Part shown: piece after piece, positions 24,636-35,005 of the stretch | Layout of the letters: the number at the start of each line of letters is the position of its first letter | Position numbering within the stretch: the stretch's first letter is position 1 | Source: Antedon mediterranea | Taxonomy: Eukaryota; Echinodermata; Crinoidea; Comatulida; Antedonidae | Reading direction: 5' to 3' | Length of the DNA: 64,000 bases | Assembly (NCBI RefSeq): GCF_964355755.1 | Contig: NC_092672.1 | Span: forward strand, 31,370,501-31,434,500 | Program-made: the position numbers and the translations under genes | The notes under the pieces: generated by a model | What the model was told of the DNA's origin: nothing | Database searches by the model: none | What the model saw: the letters and a program-made list of their open reading frames with translations, nothing else

Positions 24636-24639
24636 CTCA

Positions 24640-26260
24640 ACGCACACTTATCATAACCGTATTCCACGCGACTTAAATTATAACCTCTCATTGACTTATC
24701 TACGGCAACTAATATCAATTCCGTCGTTGTGATAATTTCCAGCAAAACCATGAACATATAAATGATGACATCAACGATATTAATAAGGTTGCGAATCTAC
24801 AGACTCGTGGCCTCTCTAAGAGGAGGTCAAACATATTCTCATTGCGCTTGATGGGCCTATCGAGTCATATAAATCATCGTCACTTTTCAGAGTTATAATC
24901 TTTGATTATGTAAAACACTGTAGGGTTAATACAAAGATAGAAACTATGCAACTACGAACCCTCATATTTCGGATGCGAAATCTGAAAAATGAATAATTTG
25001 AAAGTTTAAGGCCACGTTCTAGGCAAAATAGCAGACACGTGAAGACTTCAGCACTTGGGGCCTCTCTCTTGCTTACGGAGAATGTATACATGAATGATTT
25101 TTTATACTAGCTTCAAATTGAACCAATATTTATAACTTTGGTTATACAAGTATTATTTAAACATTTTTTTTAAAGTTGTGGTAGAGGAGAGTTTTGGTAA
25201 CCAATGTCCACTTTTTTTTCTTTTAAAACTCTAGCATAGTTCTATTTTGTTATATACAGTGAACTCTCTCTCTCTCTTTCTCAAAGCCCAACAGGTCCCT
25301 AAATCCTCTTCAGCATAAAAAACACATTCTGAATTTCCAGAAACCAGACATATTTTGCCAGCCCAGGTATAATTGGGACAGTTGTTGACTGTATTTTTCT
25401 TTTCATAAAATTATTATAAGTGTTTATACTCAGAAAAAGATGTGTCATTCTATTGTGACAATGAACAATATAAACATGTGACAATGACATTGTTACTAAT
25501 ATGTGACAAGTTAATTTTAATGCATTCAACACAAAGGAATTGGATGGAATACCATCCTTATCGCAGTAAATACCAAAAATCGTTGAAATAGACAATTGTG
25601 GGAAGTGAGTATTGTTACATGACATCATCAGTCCATTCAAAGAAAATCTTGGAAAAATTAATGGTATATTATTCATAATTTGTTTCTTCTAAACCCACAT
25701 TGTTAACAAGAAATTATTATTTGACGCTAATTTTAAATGAATGAAACTATACGACACTTCACAGAACAATCATTGTGCCTAGTCTCAGACTGGATATCCT
25801 CTAGAGGGCAGTATTCAAAAGTGCCACTGTCTAATCTTCCCATCATGAATAGAACTATTGATAATATTAAACACATCTCTTCAATCATTTCCGTCGAGTG
25901 AATTATTTTGTAATTCATGCTGGTGTCTGTCTTCGGTAAACATATTTTCGAAAATGAAACATTTTTCGCTTACAAGTGTCATAGCAATTTAGCGTGAAGT
26001 GAATTACATGAATTTTTTTCTCTACATTTTGTATTTCAATGGAATTTGACCTGCATTTTATAAATCGTATGTTCATTTATTGTTGAAGCTTATATAATTG
26101 TGAAGAACAGCCAAAATTTATACAAAAAAATAATAATAAACGGATTTGATAACAATTGAAAGAAAATGTAATCATATTATAAAGTCCTGCACATTTAAAA
26201 AGGCATAGAAAAAATAGCCAGGTGATAACTGAATGTTAATTAATTAATTTTGAAACAAAG
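24640..26260. other. Non-repetitive DNA without a supported gene
   Basis: A somewhat GC-richer part at 24780-25090 has short minus-strand open stretches (for example SDDDLYDSIGPSSA near 24830-24880) but they run into stops without a credible donor. A CT microsatellite lies at about 25264-25282. Confidence 0.35.
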
Positions 26261-26265
26261 ATTAA

Positions 26266-26360
26266 GAAATGTGTGAGAATGACAAAAAGCTTCCCCAACC
26301 GAGATTCAAACTTAGAAACTTCTGCTTGATATGCAGATGTCTTAACCATTAGACAAAAGC
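26266..26360 (-). repeat. tRNA-derived SINE, family 1
   Basis: GTGTGAGAATGACAAAAAGC, CCCCAACCGAGATTCAAAC and TTCTGCTTGATATGCAGATG, ending at ATTAGAC. On the minus strand a tRNA-like A box, an anticodon-like stem TCTGC/GCAGA and a B box are visible. Confidence 0.7.
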
Positions 26361-27475
26361 TTTATATATAATTTCTCTATAGTTATAAGTAGTCTTTATT
26401 ATGAAATATACATTATTTTTTTTAATTAAAATGTAAAACATAAAAATTCTAGCATATTTTACTACAAATATACCAATATCTCTCTTCTTTTGTTATTGTA
26501 AATTAAACTCCCAAATGACGTGAAACATTTGTTCAAAAACAAAAAAGTCTTAAAATGTCGACAAGTATAATGATGAACCTTCCCAATGAGACACATTTAA
26601 AGTGTGGGTTTATCAGCCATGCATGCGTTAGGGACGCATAAATTCACTTATCAATCCAATTAGCGTTAAAAACCTGGCCAAAAGTTGTCTCATTTTACAA
26701 ATCAGAATTATGGATGTTCACTATGTCCTCGATTAAACATAGCCCAGGAGATACTCGGAACAAAGATAATGAAAGAAAAATCTGTATCATACACTATCCA
26801 GAGAGGAACATCAAAGAGTCGCTATCATAGACATCATAGAGGGAGTAATAATGTCATGTTACTGCAGACATGTGGTAGTGACATGTGACACTTAATGTTA
26901 CTAATGAATTGAATTAATCGACCGATTTTGTTTGTTTAAATAATGTATGCCTCATGTAGGTGGCAAACCTTGTTAGCTGGACTGGGAAAAAAGATATAAA
27001 TGAATACGTAAACAAAACCAATTAGCCATAACAGTTTTTTCAACAAATAAACTGAAATTTTATTTGGCTTGTAGACTGTTGTGTTTCATTGTTTATTAAA
27101 TATGTTTTATGCTGTATGGTTTCATGTTTTGATCGATATGAATAAAGAAAAAATAGTTTTTTAGAATGTGGTTTTACTTGAACAATGTTCATAACAAAAG
27201 ATGTGTTTGGTTTCATTGTTTGACTGGATAGGTTGCACTTTTAGCAATGTTTACCATCTCTATGTTTACACAGATTTTTCTCTAACACATAAGAACAATC
27301 AAACTACAGTTTATCTTTAGAAATACATGGCTTAAACATCCAAAATACTTCCGACTGCAATCTGGTGGGAATGATATTCCTATCTCCATTAGAGTTATTA
27401 ATGTTACAACGAATATACCTAAAACATATCCAAGTTTTATCACAGATAGCCTACATTGGCATAATATCGTGCTTA

Positions 27476-27620
27476 TAAACTAAGTCTCATTTGAGCCAAT
27501 AGGGAGTGCAGTTTAAAGAGTCATGAGTTAATACAACCCTGGAATTGGTCAGGATTGAACCCTGGAGCTTGGGATTGGAAGGAAGCATGTTAACCACCAA
27601 GCTACAGCTACACTGATATA
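27476..27620 (-). repeat. tRNA-derived SINE, family 2, copy A
   Basis: Starts AAACTAAGTCTCATTTGAG and contains GGGAGTGCAGTTTAAAGAGT, GGTCAGGATTGAACCCTGGA and GGAAGCATGTTAACCACCAA. On the minus strand TTGGTGGTTAACATGCTTCC and GGGTTCAATCC act as A- and B-box-like blocks. Confidence 0.7.
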
Positions 27621-27662
27621 AATCGCCAATTACAGGATGGATAAACCAATTTATGTTTTATC

Positions 27663-27800
27663 ATGCTTATAAACTAAGTCTCATTTGAGGCTTAGGGAGT
27701 GCAGTTTAAAGAGTCATGAGTTACAACCAGGTCAGGATTGAACCCTGGACCTTGGGATTGGAAGGAAGCATGTTAACCACCTACAACTCCACTAATATCG
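27663..27800 (-). repeat. tRNA-derived SINE, family 2, copy B
   Basis: Second copy in the same orientation, about 40 bp after copy A and nearly identical to it, which suggests a local duplication or a preferred insertion site. It sits about 190 bp outside the left end of the Kolobok element. Confidence 0.7.
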
Positions 27801-27983
27801 GAGTTTACAGCATGGAAGTATACATTCCATACATGTAAATGTAGTGCGTGCGAAGACAGCTCATTATCTTTATCATAAGATATTATGTAGAAGAAATAAA
27901 TGACAAAACCTAAAAAATGATGAAACAGTTCTTTATCCAATTTCATTTTAATTGGAAAACTAAATTCATCTTTTTTAAAGTAC

Positions 27984-27987
27984 TTAA
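27984..27987. repeat. Left TTAA target-site duplication
   Basis: TTAA directly abuts the left terminal inverted repeat; it is matched by TTAA at 34173-34176. Confidence 0.85.
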
Positions 27988-28010
27988 AGATCATGGAACA
28001 TGGTATTTGA
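27988..28010 (+). repeat. Left terminal inverted repeat
   Basis: 23 bp, AGATCATGGAACATGG followed by TATTTGA; perfect inverse of 34150-34172. Similarity ends right after it. Confidence 0.88.
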
Positions 28011-28178
28011 AGTTTTTGCAAAATAGTAGTATTATAGTTGTTTCCCCTGATGGACATTAAACAAACAATAAATTAAACGTTTTCAGGACATAATTAAAGT
28101 GTTTTCTGCTATTTCGCGCAACTGCTTTCAGTTCACGTTTATTCGGGTTTTTTCGGCCTTTTCCGGTAACCACTGATA

Positions 28179-28196
28179 GTGACGTCATAAGATGAA
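28179..28196 (+). promoter_or_regulatory. TGACGTCA promoter element, transposase side
   Basis: GTGACGTCATAAGATGAA, 18 bp, ends about 90 bp before the transposase ATG. An exact inverse lies at 33964-33981, a similar distance before the other gene's ATG. TGACGTCA is the full CRE palindrome bound by CREB/ATF-type bZIP factors, so shared activation of the two genes is a reasonable inference. Confidence 0.6.
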
Positions 28197-28285
28197 GAAA
28201 ACTTTTTCGCGCCTGTGTGTGTACAAACTATTGCTTGGCCCGTGTCGTGTGTTCATGTTGACAATCTTGCATCTATCTCATAAAA

Positions 28286-31200
28286 ATGCCGAAACGGTGT
28301 GTTTTCTTTGGGTGTAGTAACATTTCTAAAGATGAAATCAGTTTGCATTTCTTTCCTAAAGACAAATCCTTTTTTAAAAAGTGGGAAAAGGTTGTAGCAA
28401 CCAAGAGAAAAAACTGGAAAGCCAGCCCGTATTCTTGTGTATGCTCTGAACACTTCAGCGAAGACCAGTTTGTGGAATATAATTCCGTCAAGGCCCAGCT
28501 TGGTTTTGCAAACAGGTTTGTAATAACTTACTATTCTAATAAGTAATATTAAAATATTAATAATATAATAATAATAATAATAATACTACAGTAACTAGGC
28601 GACTAGGCCTAGTAGTAGTAGCCCTACTTTAGGCCTAGTCCTAGTAAGTAGTAGTAAGCCTGGGTACTGTGTAGGCTTTTTCTGGTTACGGTCCTAGCTA
28701 GGCTAGCCTAAAGGCCCGGGGGCCTAGCCTAGGTTAGTTGAGGCGTCCGTGGGGTATGAAGAACAAACAATTGTGCACTGACACCAATTGTTCACTTTGC
28801 CTTTGTTTAATAATTAGGATAGGGGATAGACCTTGGCCTAGGCTAGTTATTATTTTTGAGACGTTGTGATTTGTTATTGAATCAATCTTTTTGATGGCAT
28901 TGAAAATCTAAATCACGTATGGGACGATGACGATTTGAAGCAGTGTATCACCCGATCAAAAATAATTACTACTAGGCTAGTATTAGATGTTCCCAAATAT
29001 GTTGGAAATTAAGAAGTTTGTGATCAAGATCAAATGCATAGGCCTATTTTCTTTTTACAGAAAAAAAAAATTAAAGCCTGATGCCATTCCCTTTCATCGT
29101 GTATGTTGTGAAGAACTGGCCAATGACAAACAGAAACTAGTCCCAGGCCGTTCTGCATACCAAAAAAGGGAAAGTGAAAGAGAGTCTGTTCACAACAAAA
29201 GTGAAATTGAAAGGGTGAGTGATTACCTAATGATCTGCAGCATAAATGACTTGTAAAATAATGTTGTGTACTCTAACTTCTAATTCAGAATATACAGCAG
29301 TATGACCGTTATTATTAATGGTGATTTTGGTTCTTGTTTTACTATATTCCAGATTTTGAAAGAAAATAAGGAAAATGTTTTTGAAAGTGAAAGTGAAGCT
29401 ATGGTCAATGAAGATGGAAGTAGAAGATCTTGTGGTATAAATACCACAAGTGAAAAAAAATTCCATAAAGCTACAACTGTAAAGCCAGTTACAAGGACTG
29501 TTAAGATACAGACTTCATACAAAGGCCCCAGTAAATGCAAGTACCTTGTCAATTAATGTTTGACACTAGGTGGTGTTGCTAATAGCTTTAAATGTGTACA
29601 TTTATTTTTATTTATTTTTTCAGCTGTCCAGTGTGTACCTCTCTGTTGTTCTAGAGGTACTCAATGTGAACTGTTGCTTCCATTTGCAACATCCAGTCCT
29701 ATTGCAAGTGAAGATGAAGATGAAGGTATGGAGGTAGATGACAATGATGATTATTATATACCAAGTGACACATCAAATTCAAGTATTGAATTGGATGAAG
29801 GTGAAAGTGATGAGTAAGTACAAACGCCATGTTACAGTTTCATTTTGATGCAATCAATTACATGTTAGTTATTTTACATTCTGACCTTGTAAACCTTTTT
29901 ATATTATTTCAGTTCTAATAACTTTGAGTACGAATTAAACCACGAGGTAAAATATGTTGTGTTCCGCTCAATGCTGCTTAGCCTATTTACCCTATGTCAA
30001 CTGTGTGGCAAAAAAGGTGCTAAAGCAGCAACAACTTGTATAGGGACATTAATAATAATAAATCAGACTTGTCGAGCATGTGATGGAAGTTTCCAGTGGA
30101 AAAGCCAGCCATACATCGGAGCAATTCCAGCTGGAAATCTTTTATTGAGTGCTGCCATTTTGTTCTCTGGTGCTTTGCCAAGTAAGGCATTGAAATTGTT
30201 ACGCTTTTGGGGTGTGACAATATATGAAAGACACACCTTCTTCAGACACCAAAACAAATTTTTAATACCTGCTGTTAACAATTTATGGGACAGAAAGCAA
30301 ACAGATTTGCTTAGAGTGGCTCGACAGTCCGAAGTGACATTAGGTGGTGATGCACGATGTGACAGCATGGGGCATTCGGCAAAATATGGAAGCTATACTT
30401 TATTAGACCTGGATAGAAAAAAGATCTTGGCTATGGAGCTTGTTCAGGTAAGATTGTTGCTGCATGATTTCTTTGAAAATGTTGGAATTTTATTAAATTG
30501 ATTTTTTTGAAATGATTACAGTAGTTACTGTGATTAACACTATTAGAATTTTTTTTTTAATTATTTCATAGAGTAACGAAACTAATGGAAGCTACCATAT
30601 GGAACTAGAAGGATTGAAGCGGTGTCTGAATGTGCTTTGGAAAAGTAATGTTGCTATCGGAACTTTGGTAACGGACCGGCATGCTCAAATTCAGAAGTGG
30701 CTAAGAGACAACTGTAGTCAAATAACGCATTACTTTGATATCTGGCATGTGGCTAAAGGTAGGTTGGTTTACAAACATAATAATCTTGATTTCTTGTACT
30801 CAAATACTACAAATCTTTATTTTGAATACTTGCAACACATTATATTTTATTATTTACATTTTTAGGGTTAAAAAAGAAACTTGTTGCTCTTGAGAAGAGG
30901 AAAGGGTGTGAACAAGTTAACAAATGGCGCCGAAGCATAATTAATCATCTCTATTGGAGTGTTGTTACAAGTAACGGAAATGGGGACCTAGCTCTAGCAA
31001 AGTGGGATTCAATAACAAATCACATTGTGGATATTCATTCCGGTCATAGTGACTTGTTTCCGGCTTGCATTCATGGACCAGCTCAAAAAAAAAATTTTTT
31101 TACACCAGGTAAACCAATTATTATTTAACTTTTTGGGGCAAGTTTCTTCTCCAATATGTCCGATTTTTTGACTAATTATTTTTTGGTTTCTAGGGACAGA

Positions 31201-31947
31201 ATGTAACGAAAAAGTAGCAGATATCCTGCAGAACAAGTACCTCATGAAAGATGTAGTGAAACTGTCTCCCTTAGGACAAACATATGGCGTCGAAGGTTTC
31301 CACAATCTTGTGAACCATTTTGCACCCAAGATGTTCCACTTTGGTTATTCTGGGATGAAAAGCAGGTATGTGCCTAGTTTATAATCAAATGTTCATTATT
31401 TATTTGTGTAGTGCTGTAATATTAGTATTTTCTAGGCCACATGATTCATGTTTGTATTGTTTTTGTCTTATAGACTTCTGCTTGCAGTTTTTCATTACAA
31501 TGAGAATTCAGATCGTATTCAGGCAAGGACAAAAGATGGTGATCTCCAGTATGCCATTGCATTCCCAAAAGCAAAACAAGGTGGCCATACAGTCAAAAAA
31601 GTAATGACAGAATGTACATTTGGTAAGTCTATTTTAGTTACAATAAGCAACTAATTCTGGACATGGTGATTGATTTCTATTATGAATATGCTTTATAATG
31701 AAGACCTGGACTGCTCTGTGGTGAGAGATTATGTTCTGTTTATTTATTTTTTGTAGGGTATGTTGATGAACTGATTACAGAGGTAATGTCTGTTGTCGAT
31801 GGTACTGCTGAATGCATTGACTTTGTTGACGCTCCCCCTCCCCTCTGTGCAAGTTTCGAACATCCAGACAAAACAGTAGCCATTGAAAGCCTGTTTACAA
31901 GGTTTCCAGAGACAGACTCAACATTAGATACATACACATCTAAGTAA
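28286..31947 (+). CDS. THAP zinc-finger Kolobok-type transposase (10 exons, 742 aa)
   Basis: Exons: 28286-28515, 29061-29214, 29353-29530, 29624-29813, 29913-30447, 30572-30758, 30866-31108, 31194-31365, 31474-31622, 31757-31947. All introns are GT-AG and all phases join, giving 743 codons with the stop. Residues 1-88 form a THAP domain: C5 and C10, HFFP at 21-24, W33, C53 and H56, closing with the AVPTIF-like DAIPF split over exons 1-2. An acidic linker (about 210-250) precedes a CxxC zinc-ribbon-like segment (from C279). The DDE core follows: GDARCDSMGH (D397 or D401), VTDRH (D464), DIWH (485-488), then YGVEGFHN with E606 as likely third acidic residue. The family cuts and pastes elements at TTAA. 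The last residues after FTRFPETDS derive from an adjacent rearrangement, so the native C-terminus may differ by a few residues. The ATG has A at -3. AATAAA signals lie at 32607-32622. Assignment to Kolobok rests on THAP, core motifs and TTAA. Confidence 0.87.
28585..28760. repeat. CTAGGCCTA-rich palindromic cluster in transposase intron 1
   Basis: Many overlapping TAGGCCTAG and CTAGCTAGGC units lie in a 175-bp stretch that is much GC-richer than the host background. It is preceded by an AAT microsatellite (28553-28583). Similar clusters occur inside the other DNA elements of this window. Confidence 0.7.
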
Positions 31948-32452
31948 TGCGTTATTTGACTACAGTTGTCTCTTAGCCACTTCTGAATTTGAGCATGCCG
32001 GTCCGTTACCAAAGTTCCGATAGCAACATTACTTTTCCAAAGCACATTCAGACACAGCTTCAATCCTTCTAGTTCCATACGTTAGTTTCCATTAGTTTTG
32101 TGACTCTACGAAATAATATCAGATTGTAAATCTAATATGTTAATCACAGTAACTACTGTAATCATTCCAAAAAACTCAATTGAAGTCACATCGTGCATCA
32201 CCACCTAATGTCACATCAGACTGTCAAGCCACTCTAAGCAAATCTGTTTGCTTTCTGTCCCATAAATTGTTAACAGACGGTATTAACAATTTTTTTGTTT
32301 TGAAGAAGGTGTGTCTTTCATATGTTGTCACACCCCAAAAGCTGGAATTGATCCGATGTATGGCTGGCTTTTCCACAACATTGGATACATACACATCTAA
32401 GTAATGAGTTATTTGACTACAGTTGTCTCTAAGCCACTTTTGAATTTGAGAC
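31942..32452 (-). pseudogene. Rearranged antisense copy of transposase exons 5-6
   Basis: On the minus strand, 32090-31942 repeats most of exon 6, including the motif TLVTDRHAQIQKWLRD. The part 32165-32090 repeats the end of intron 5, and 32375-32165 repeats two parts of exon 5 with internal deletions; one deletion removes about 70 bp between the IPA and GVT codons. A second short copy of the exon-6 end lies at 32376-32452. Both exon-6 copies break at the same point and continue with TTAGATGTGTATGTATC, so one unit was duplicated in tandem. The copies differ from the gene at scattered bases. The intron is retained, so this is a DNA-level rearrangement and not a processed copy. It encodes no functional protein. 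Confidence 0.85.
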
Positions 32453-32606
32453 AACGCTTGTTACACATCAAAGTTTGGGTAATAGAATCAGGGAATCCCA
32501 AGGAGAAATTCATACAATACAAAGGGCCTTACACAATGCTATGGAAATTCAAATCTAAATATACTGAAAATACCTGTATTTTTCATTTTAGGATTGTTGT
32601 ACTGTT

Positions 32607-32622
32607 AATAAATGTTAATAAA
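32607..32622 (+). terminator. Polyadenylation signals for the transposase transcript
   Basis: Two AATAAA hexamers (32607-32612 and 32617-32622), 660-675 bp after the stop. If used, the mature transcript includes the antisense exon 5-6 copy in its 3' UTR. Confidence 0.4.
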
Positions 32623-32765
32623 TTTGTATTGCATTAAAATATATATTGAATTTGTTGATTTTTATGGTTGATGGTAAACCAAACAGATGCTATTCAAATC
32701 TCAATTGACCTTTTGGTTGTTCTGAAAAGAACAGTTTGTTTTGGGTATAGTGCAGTATTGCAGAT

Positions 32766-33883
32766 TTACATATTGAAACCTTCAAAATAAAAATTGTCCT
32801 CCATTCCAGGGGGTGGAAAATGGGCTCTTATACATGCCACTGCACATGAGGGCAGAACAACTCTCAAGTTTCTTCCAAGAAAGCCCCAACACCATCTCGC
32901 CAGTTGCCTGTAAGCCACATGCCTTCTACGTTTGTGCTCTGGGCCATCAAATGCAGCATCATATTGTTGCCGGTATTGAAGCCATGCTATTTCAAGTACA
33001 TGCACATTTAAGCATGCTGCGACAAATCCAGGATGGTTGGTGATGCATGTATATCGCTCAGCATTGTACATTGTTTCCCCTTCATCCAGTCTACATTCCA
33101 TTGATGGGATTTCCTGGCAGCACTTGCACTCACGATATGTTTGTTGTATCTGGCAATGGCCACACTTGCACCTTGAAAACAGTTTCAATACAATAATATA
33201 TAGGCCTAATGACGTGTCCCCACCTGAACTATTATACTTGTATTATATATATTTGTTATTAATTAATAACAAGCTGTACCTTACGTCATGAGCATTAATT
33301 ATATTTATTATTAATTATGCACAGAGTTTACTACAATTTAGCCTAGCTTTTTTCATACCACTGCATGCACTGATGGGTTAAGAACGAATTAATCACCTAC
33401 TACTAGGCCTAGCTAGAGCCTAGGCCTACTACTACTAGCCTAGGCCTAGTCCCTAGTACTACTAGCCTAGCACCTTTCACTTTAGTAAATCGACACAAAA
33501 GCAACTTCAGTTTTACTAATTATTTTATTGCGTTTAAAAACACGATAATAATGTGCTATATAACTGACTGTAACTAACCATTCCAAAGTTTGGGTCCGTA
33601 ATTGACCTAGGCCTAGGGCCATGTTGGTCTGGTCAATTTCGGGACCCTCAATTTCCCCACGACGTCGTTCTTCGCCGACTTCGCGTTGGTCGGCCTCACC
33701 TTCAGAATCGGTGAGATCGGGCTTATACATATAGGGTTGAATCGCCCTATTATTACATTCAATTTCATGCGTATCGATAACGTCATCTCCTTCATCTTCA
33801 TCGATTTCGAATTCACAATGGATCGTTTCCTCTTCTAAAACAGAATCAGAACTGTCGAGATCGTACACAATACGTGTTGACAT
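32766..33883 (-). CDS. P2X7 ballast-domain-like protein carried by the transposon (2 exons, 236 aa)
   Basis: Exon 1 is 33883-33579 (donor GTTAGT), exon 2 is 33171-32766 (acceptor TTTTCAAG). Phases join to 236 codons. Residues 1-100 are acidic, with IQPYMYKPDLTDSEGE at about 49-64. Residues 103-236 hold a cysteine-rich zinc-type array (C103, C105, C108, C117, C119, C120, C128), then TCITNHPGF, a helical RHVAYRQLARWCWGFLG segment and LPSCAVACIRAHFP near the end. This order matches the C-terminal cytoplasmic ballast of vertebrate P2X7, which binds zinc and guanine nucleotide there. No transmembrane segments or ATP-binding ectodomain exist, so it is not a channel. Stand-alone relatives are commonly annotated as P2X7-like in invertebrates. 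Here it sits inside the TIRs, so it travels with the element. Its role in transposition is unknown; DNA, RNA or nucleotide binding are possibilities. The start ATG has A at -3. Confidence 0.85.
33400..33475. repeat. TAGGCCTA-rich cluster in the P2X7-like gene intron
   Basis: Repeated CTAGGCCTA and CTAGTACTACTAG units, similar to 28585-28760. Confidence 0.7.
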
Positions 33884-33963
33884 CTTGCAGTTATTTTTTT
33901 ATACACAGTTTGTGCACTAAATGCGTCGCGACACCAGGGGCGCCAGAGTAGTAGTACAGTGTG

Positions 33964-33981
33964 TTCATCTTATGACGTCAC
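33964..33981 (-). promoter_or_regulatory. TGACGTCA promoter element, P2X7-like side
   Basis: Exact inverse of 28179-28196, starting about 80 bp upstream of the ATG at 33883. Confidence 0.6.
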
Positions 33982-34149
33982 GATTTATCGCATTGGATTT
34001 CCTGCTTCCAAATTCGACTTCGGAAATATAAACTCCGATGTATGTAAATCATAAAAAAATCATAATTTACGCTTATAAAATTTATTTTACCAAAACGTAC
34101 TAATAAAATCAACATATTCAGACCCAAATCAGCCAAAAAACGTTATACA

Positions 34150-34172
34150 TCAAATACCATGTTCCATGATCT
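34150..34172 (-). repeat. Right terminal inverted repeat
   Basis: Perfect inverse of 27988-28010. Confidence 0.88.
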
Positions 34173-34176
34173 TTAA
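34173..34176. repeat. Right TTAA target-site duplication
   Basis: Directly abuts the right TIR. Confidence 0.85.
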
Positions 34177-34737
34177 TAATGTACACGTGGAATCGTTCAT
34201 GCGTTATAAATGTTTGCACTTTACATTTAAGGTCAACGACAAGGTCAAATTAAAGACCAGTGAAAACAACAATGAAAGGACTCATTCTTATGTATATATT
34301 TTCAACATTTGTAAATAGAATAGACTGTATGTTTTCATTCTTTCTTTACTCCATGCTCATACTAATTGAAATAATATGGAATAAAAATGAATTTTTTAAA
34401 CTGTTTACAGAAGCTAGCATACACAAGTCAATGCCAAGGTCAGATAAAAGATTTTAAAAGCTTATTAGCACAGAAACAATGTTTTCATTGTCATTTTGAT
34501 TGCTAATTACAAATACAGATGACTGTACTTAGAGAGTAGAGTTGAATGCAGAGCCCTGCAACTCAACTCTTGCTCTAAAAACCACAGACTTTGTGTTTTT
34601 GCTGGTATAAGACAGTATAAGATTATACAATTTGCTGTCCGGGTATTGATTGGCAAGGCGTATTTATTTATTTCAACAGGAGGCTGATCTAGAAAAAAGG
34701 GGGTACATAACATTCATAATATATAGAGTAGAAAACA

Positions 34738-35005
34738 TACAGTATGGAACACTATATTAGGGCGACACTTTCTTTTATAACTCTATATGGCCAACTCCTA
34801 TTCAGAGATACTTTGCTTTACTGTAAAACAATGAAGACAAATATGATTTATATAACATCATGCCCAATCCATATTCAGGAGACACCCCCATTAAAGGGAC
34901 ACTTTCCTGTAACACTAATGAAGATAAATGGAGATATCCCGATTGAGGGGACATTTCGTTGGGCTGGAAGCATTCTCTTAATAGGTGTCCCCTTAACATT
35001 GGGCA
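34738..35005. repeat. Dispersed GTGTCCCC/GGGGACAC repeat
   Basis: Contains AAAGGGACACTTTCCTGT, GAGGGGACATTTCG and ATAGGTGTCCCC, shared with 19758-19928. Confidence 0.55.

Larger units (their letters stand above)
27988..34172. mobile_element. Complete Kolobok-type DNA transposon carrying a transposase and a P2X7-ballast-domain gene
   Basis: The element is 6185 bp. Its ends are a perfect 23-bp inverted repeat starting AGATCATGGAACATGG (27988-28010 and 34150-34172), each flanked by TTAA. It encodes a THAP/DDE transposase on the plus strand and a two-exon P2X7-ballast-like protein on the minus strand, transcribed toward each other, with the rearranged antisense fragment 31942-32452 between them. 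TTAA duplication plus a THAP finger is the known Kolobok combination. Both main frames are intact across all splice junctions and the termini are perfect, so the copy is probably young. GC content and TAGGCCTA palindromes (28585-28760, 33400-33475) set it apart from the AT-rich intronic surroundings. A host gene pair between fortuitous repeats is the alternative, made unlikely by the exact TTAA/TIR geometry. Confidence 0.88.

Noticed and set aside
24780-24900. Minus-strand stretch SDDDLYDSIGPSSAMRICL
   Set aside because: Stops soon after and no usable donor; kept only as a note.
31740-32078. 112-codon minus-strand ORF starting MELEGLKLCLNVLW
   Set aside because: It is the antisense copy of transposase exon 6 running into the complement of exon 10, not a gene.
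32813-33291. Plus-strand ORFs opposite the P2X7-like gene
   Set aside because: Shadow frames of the minus-strand coding exon.
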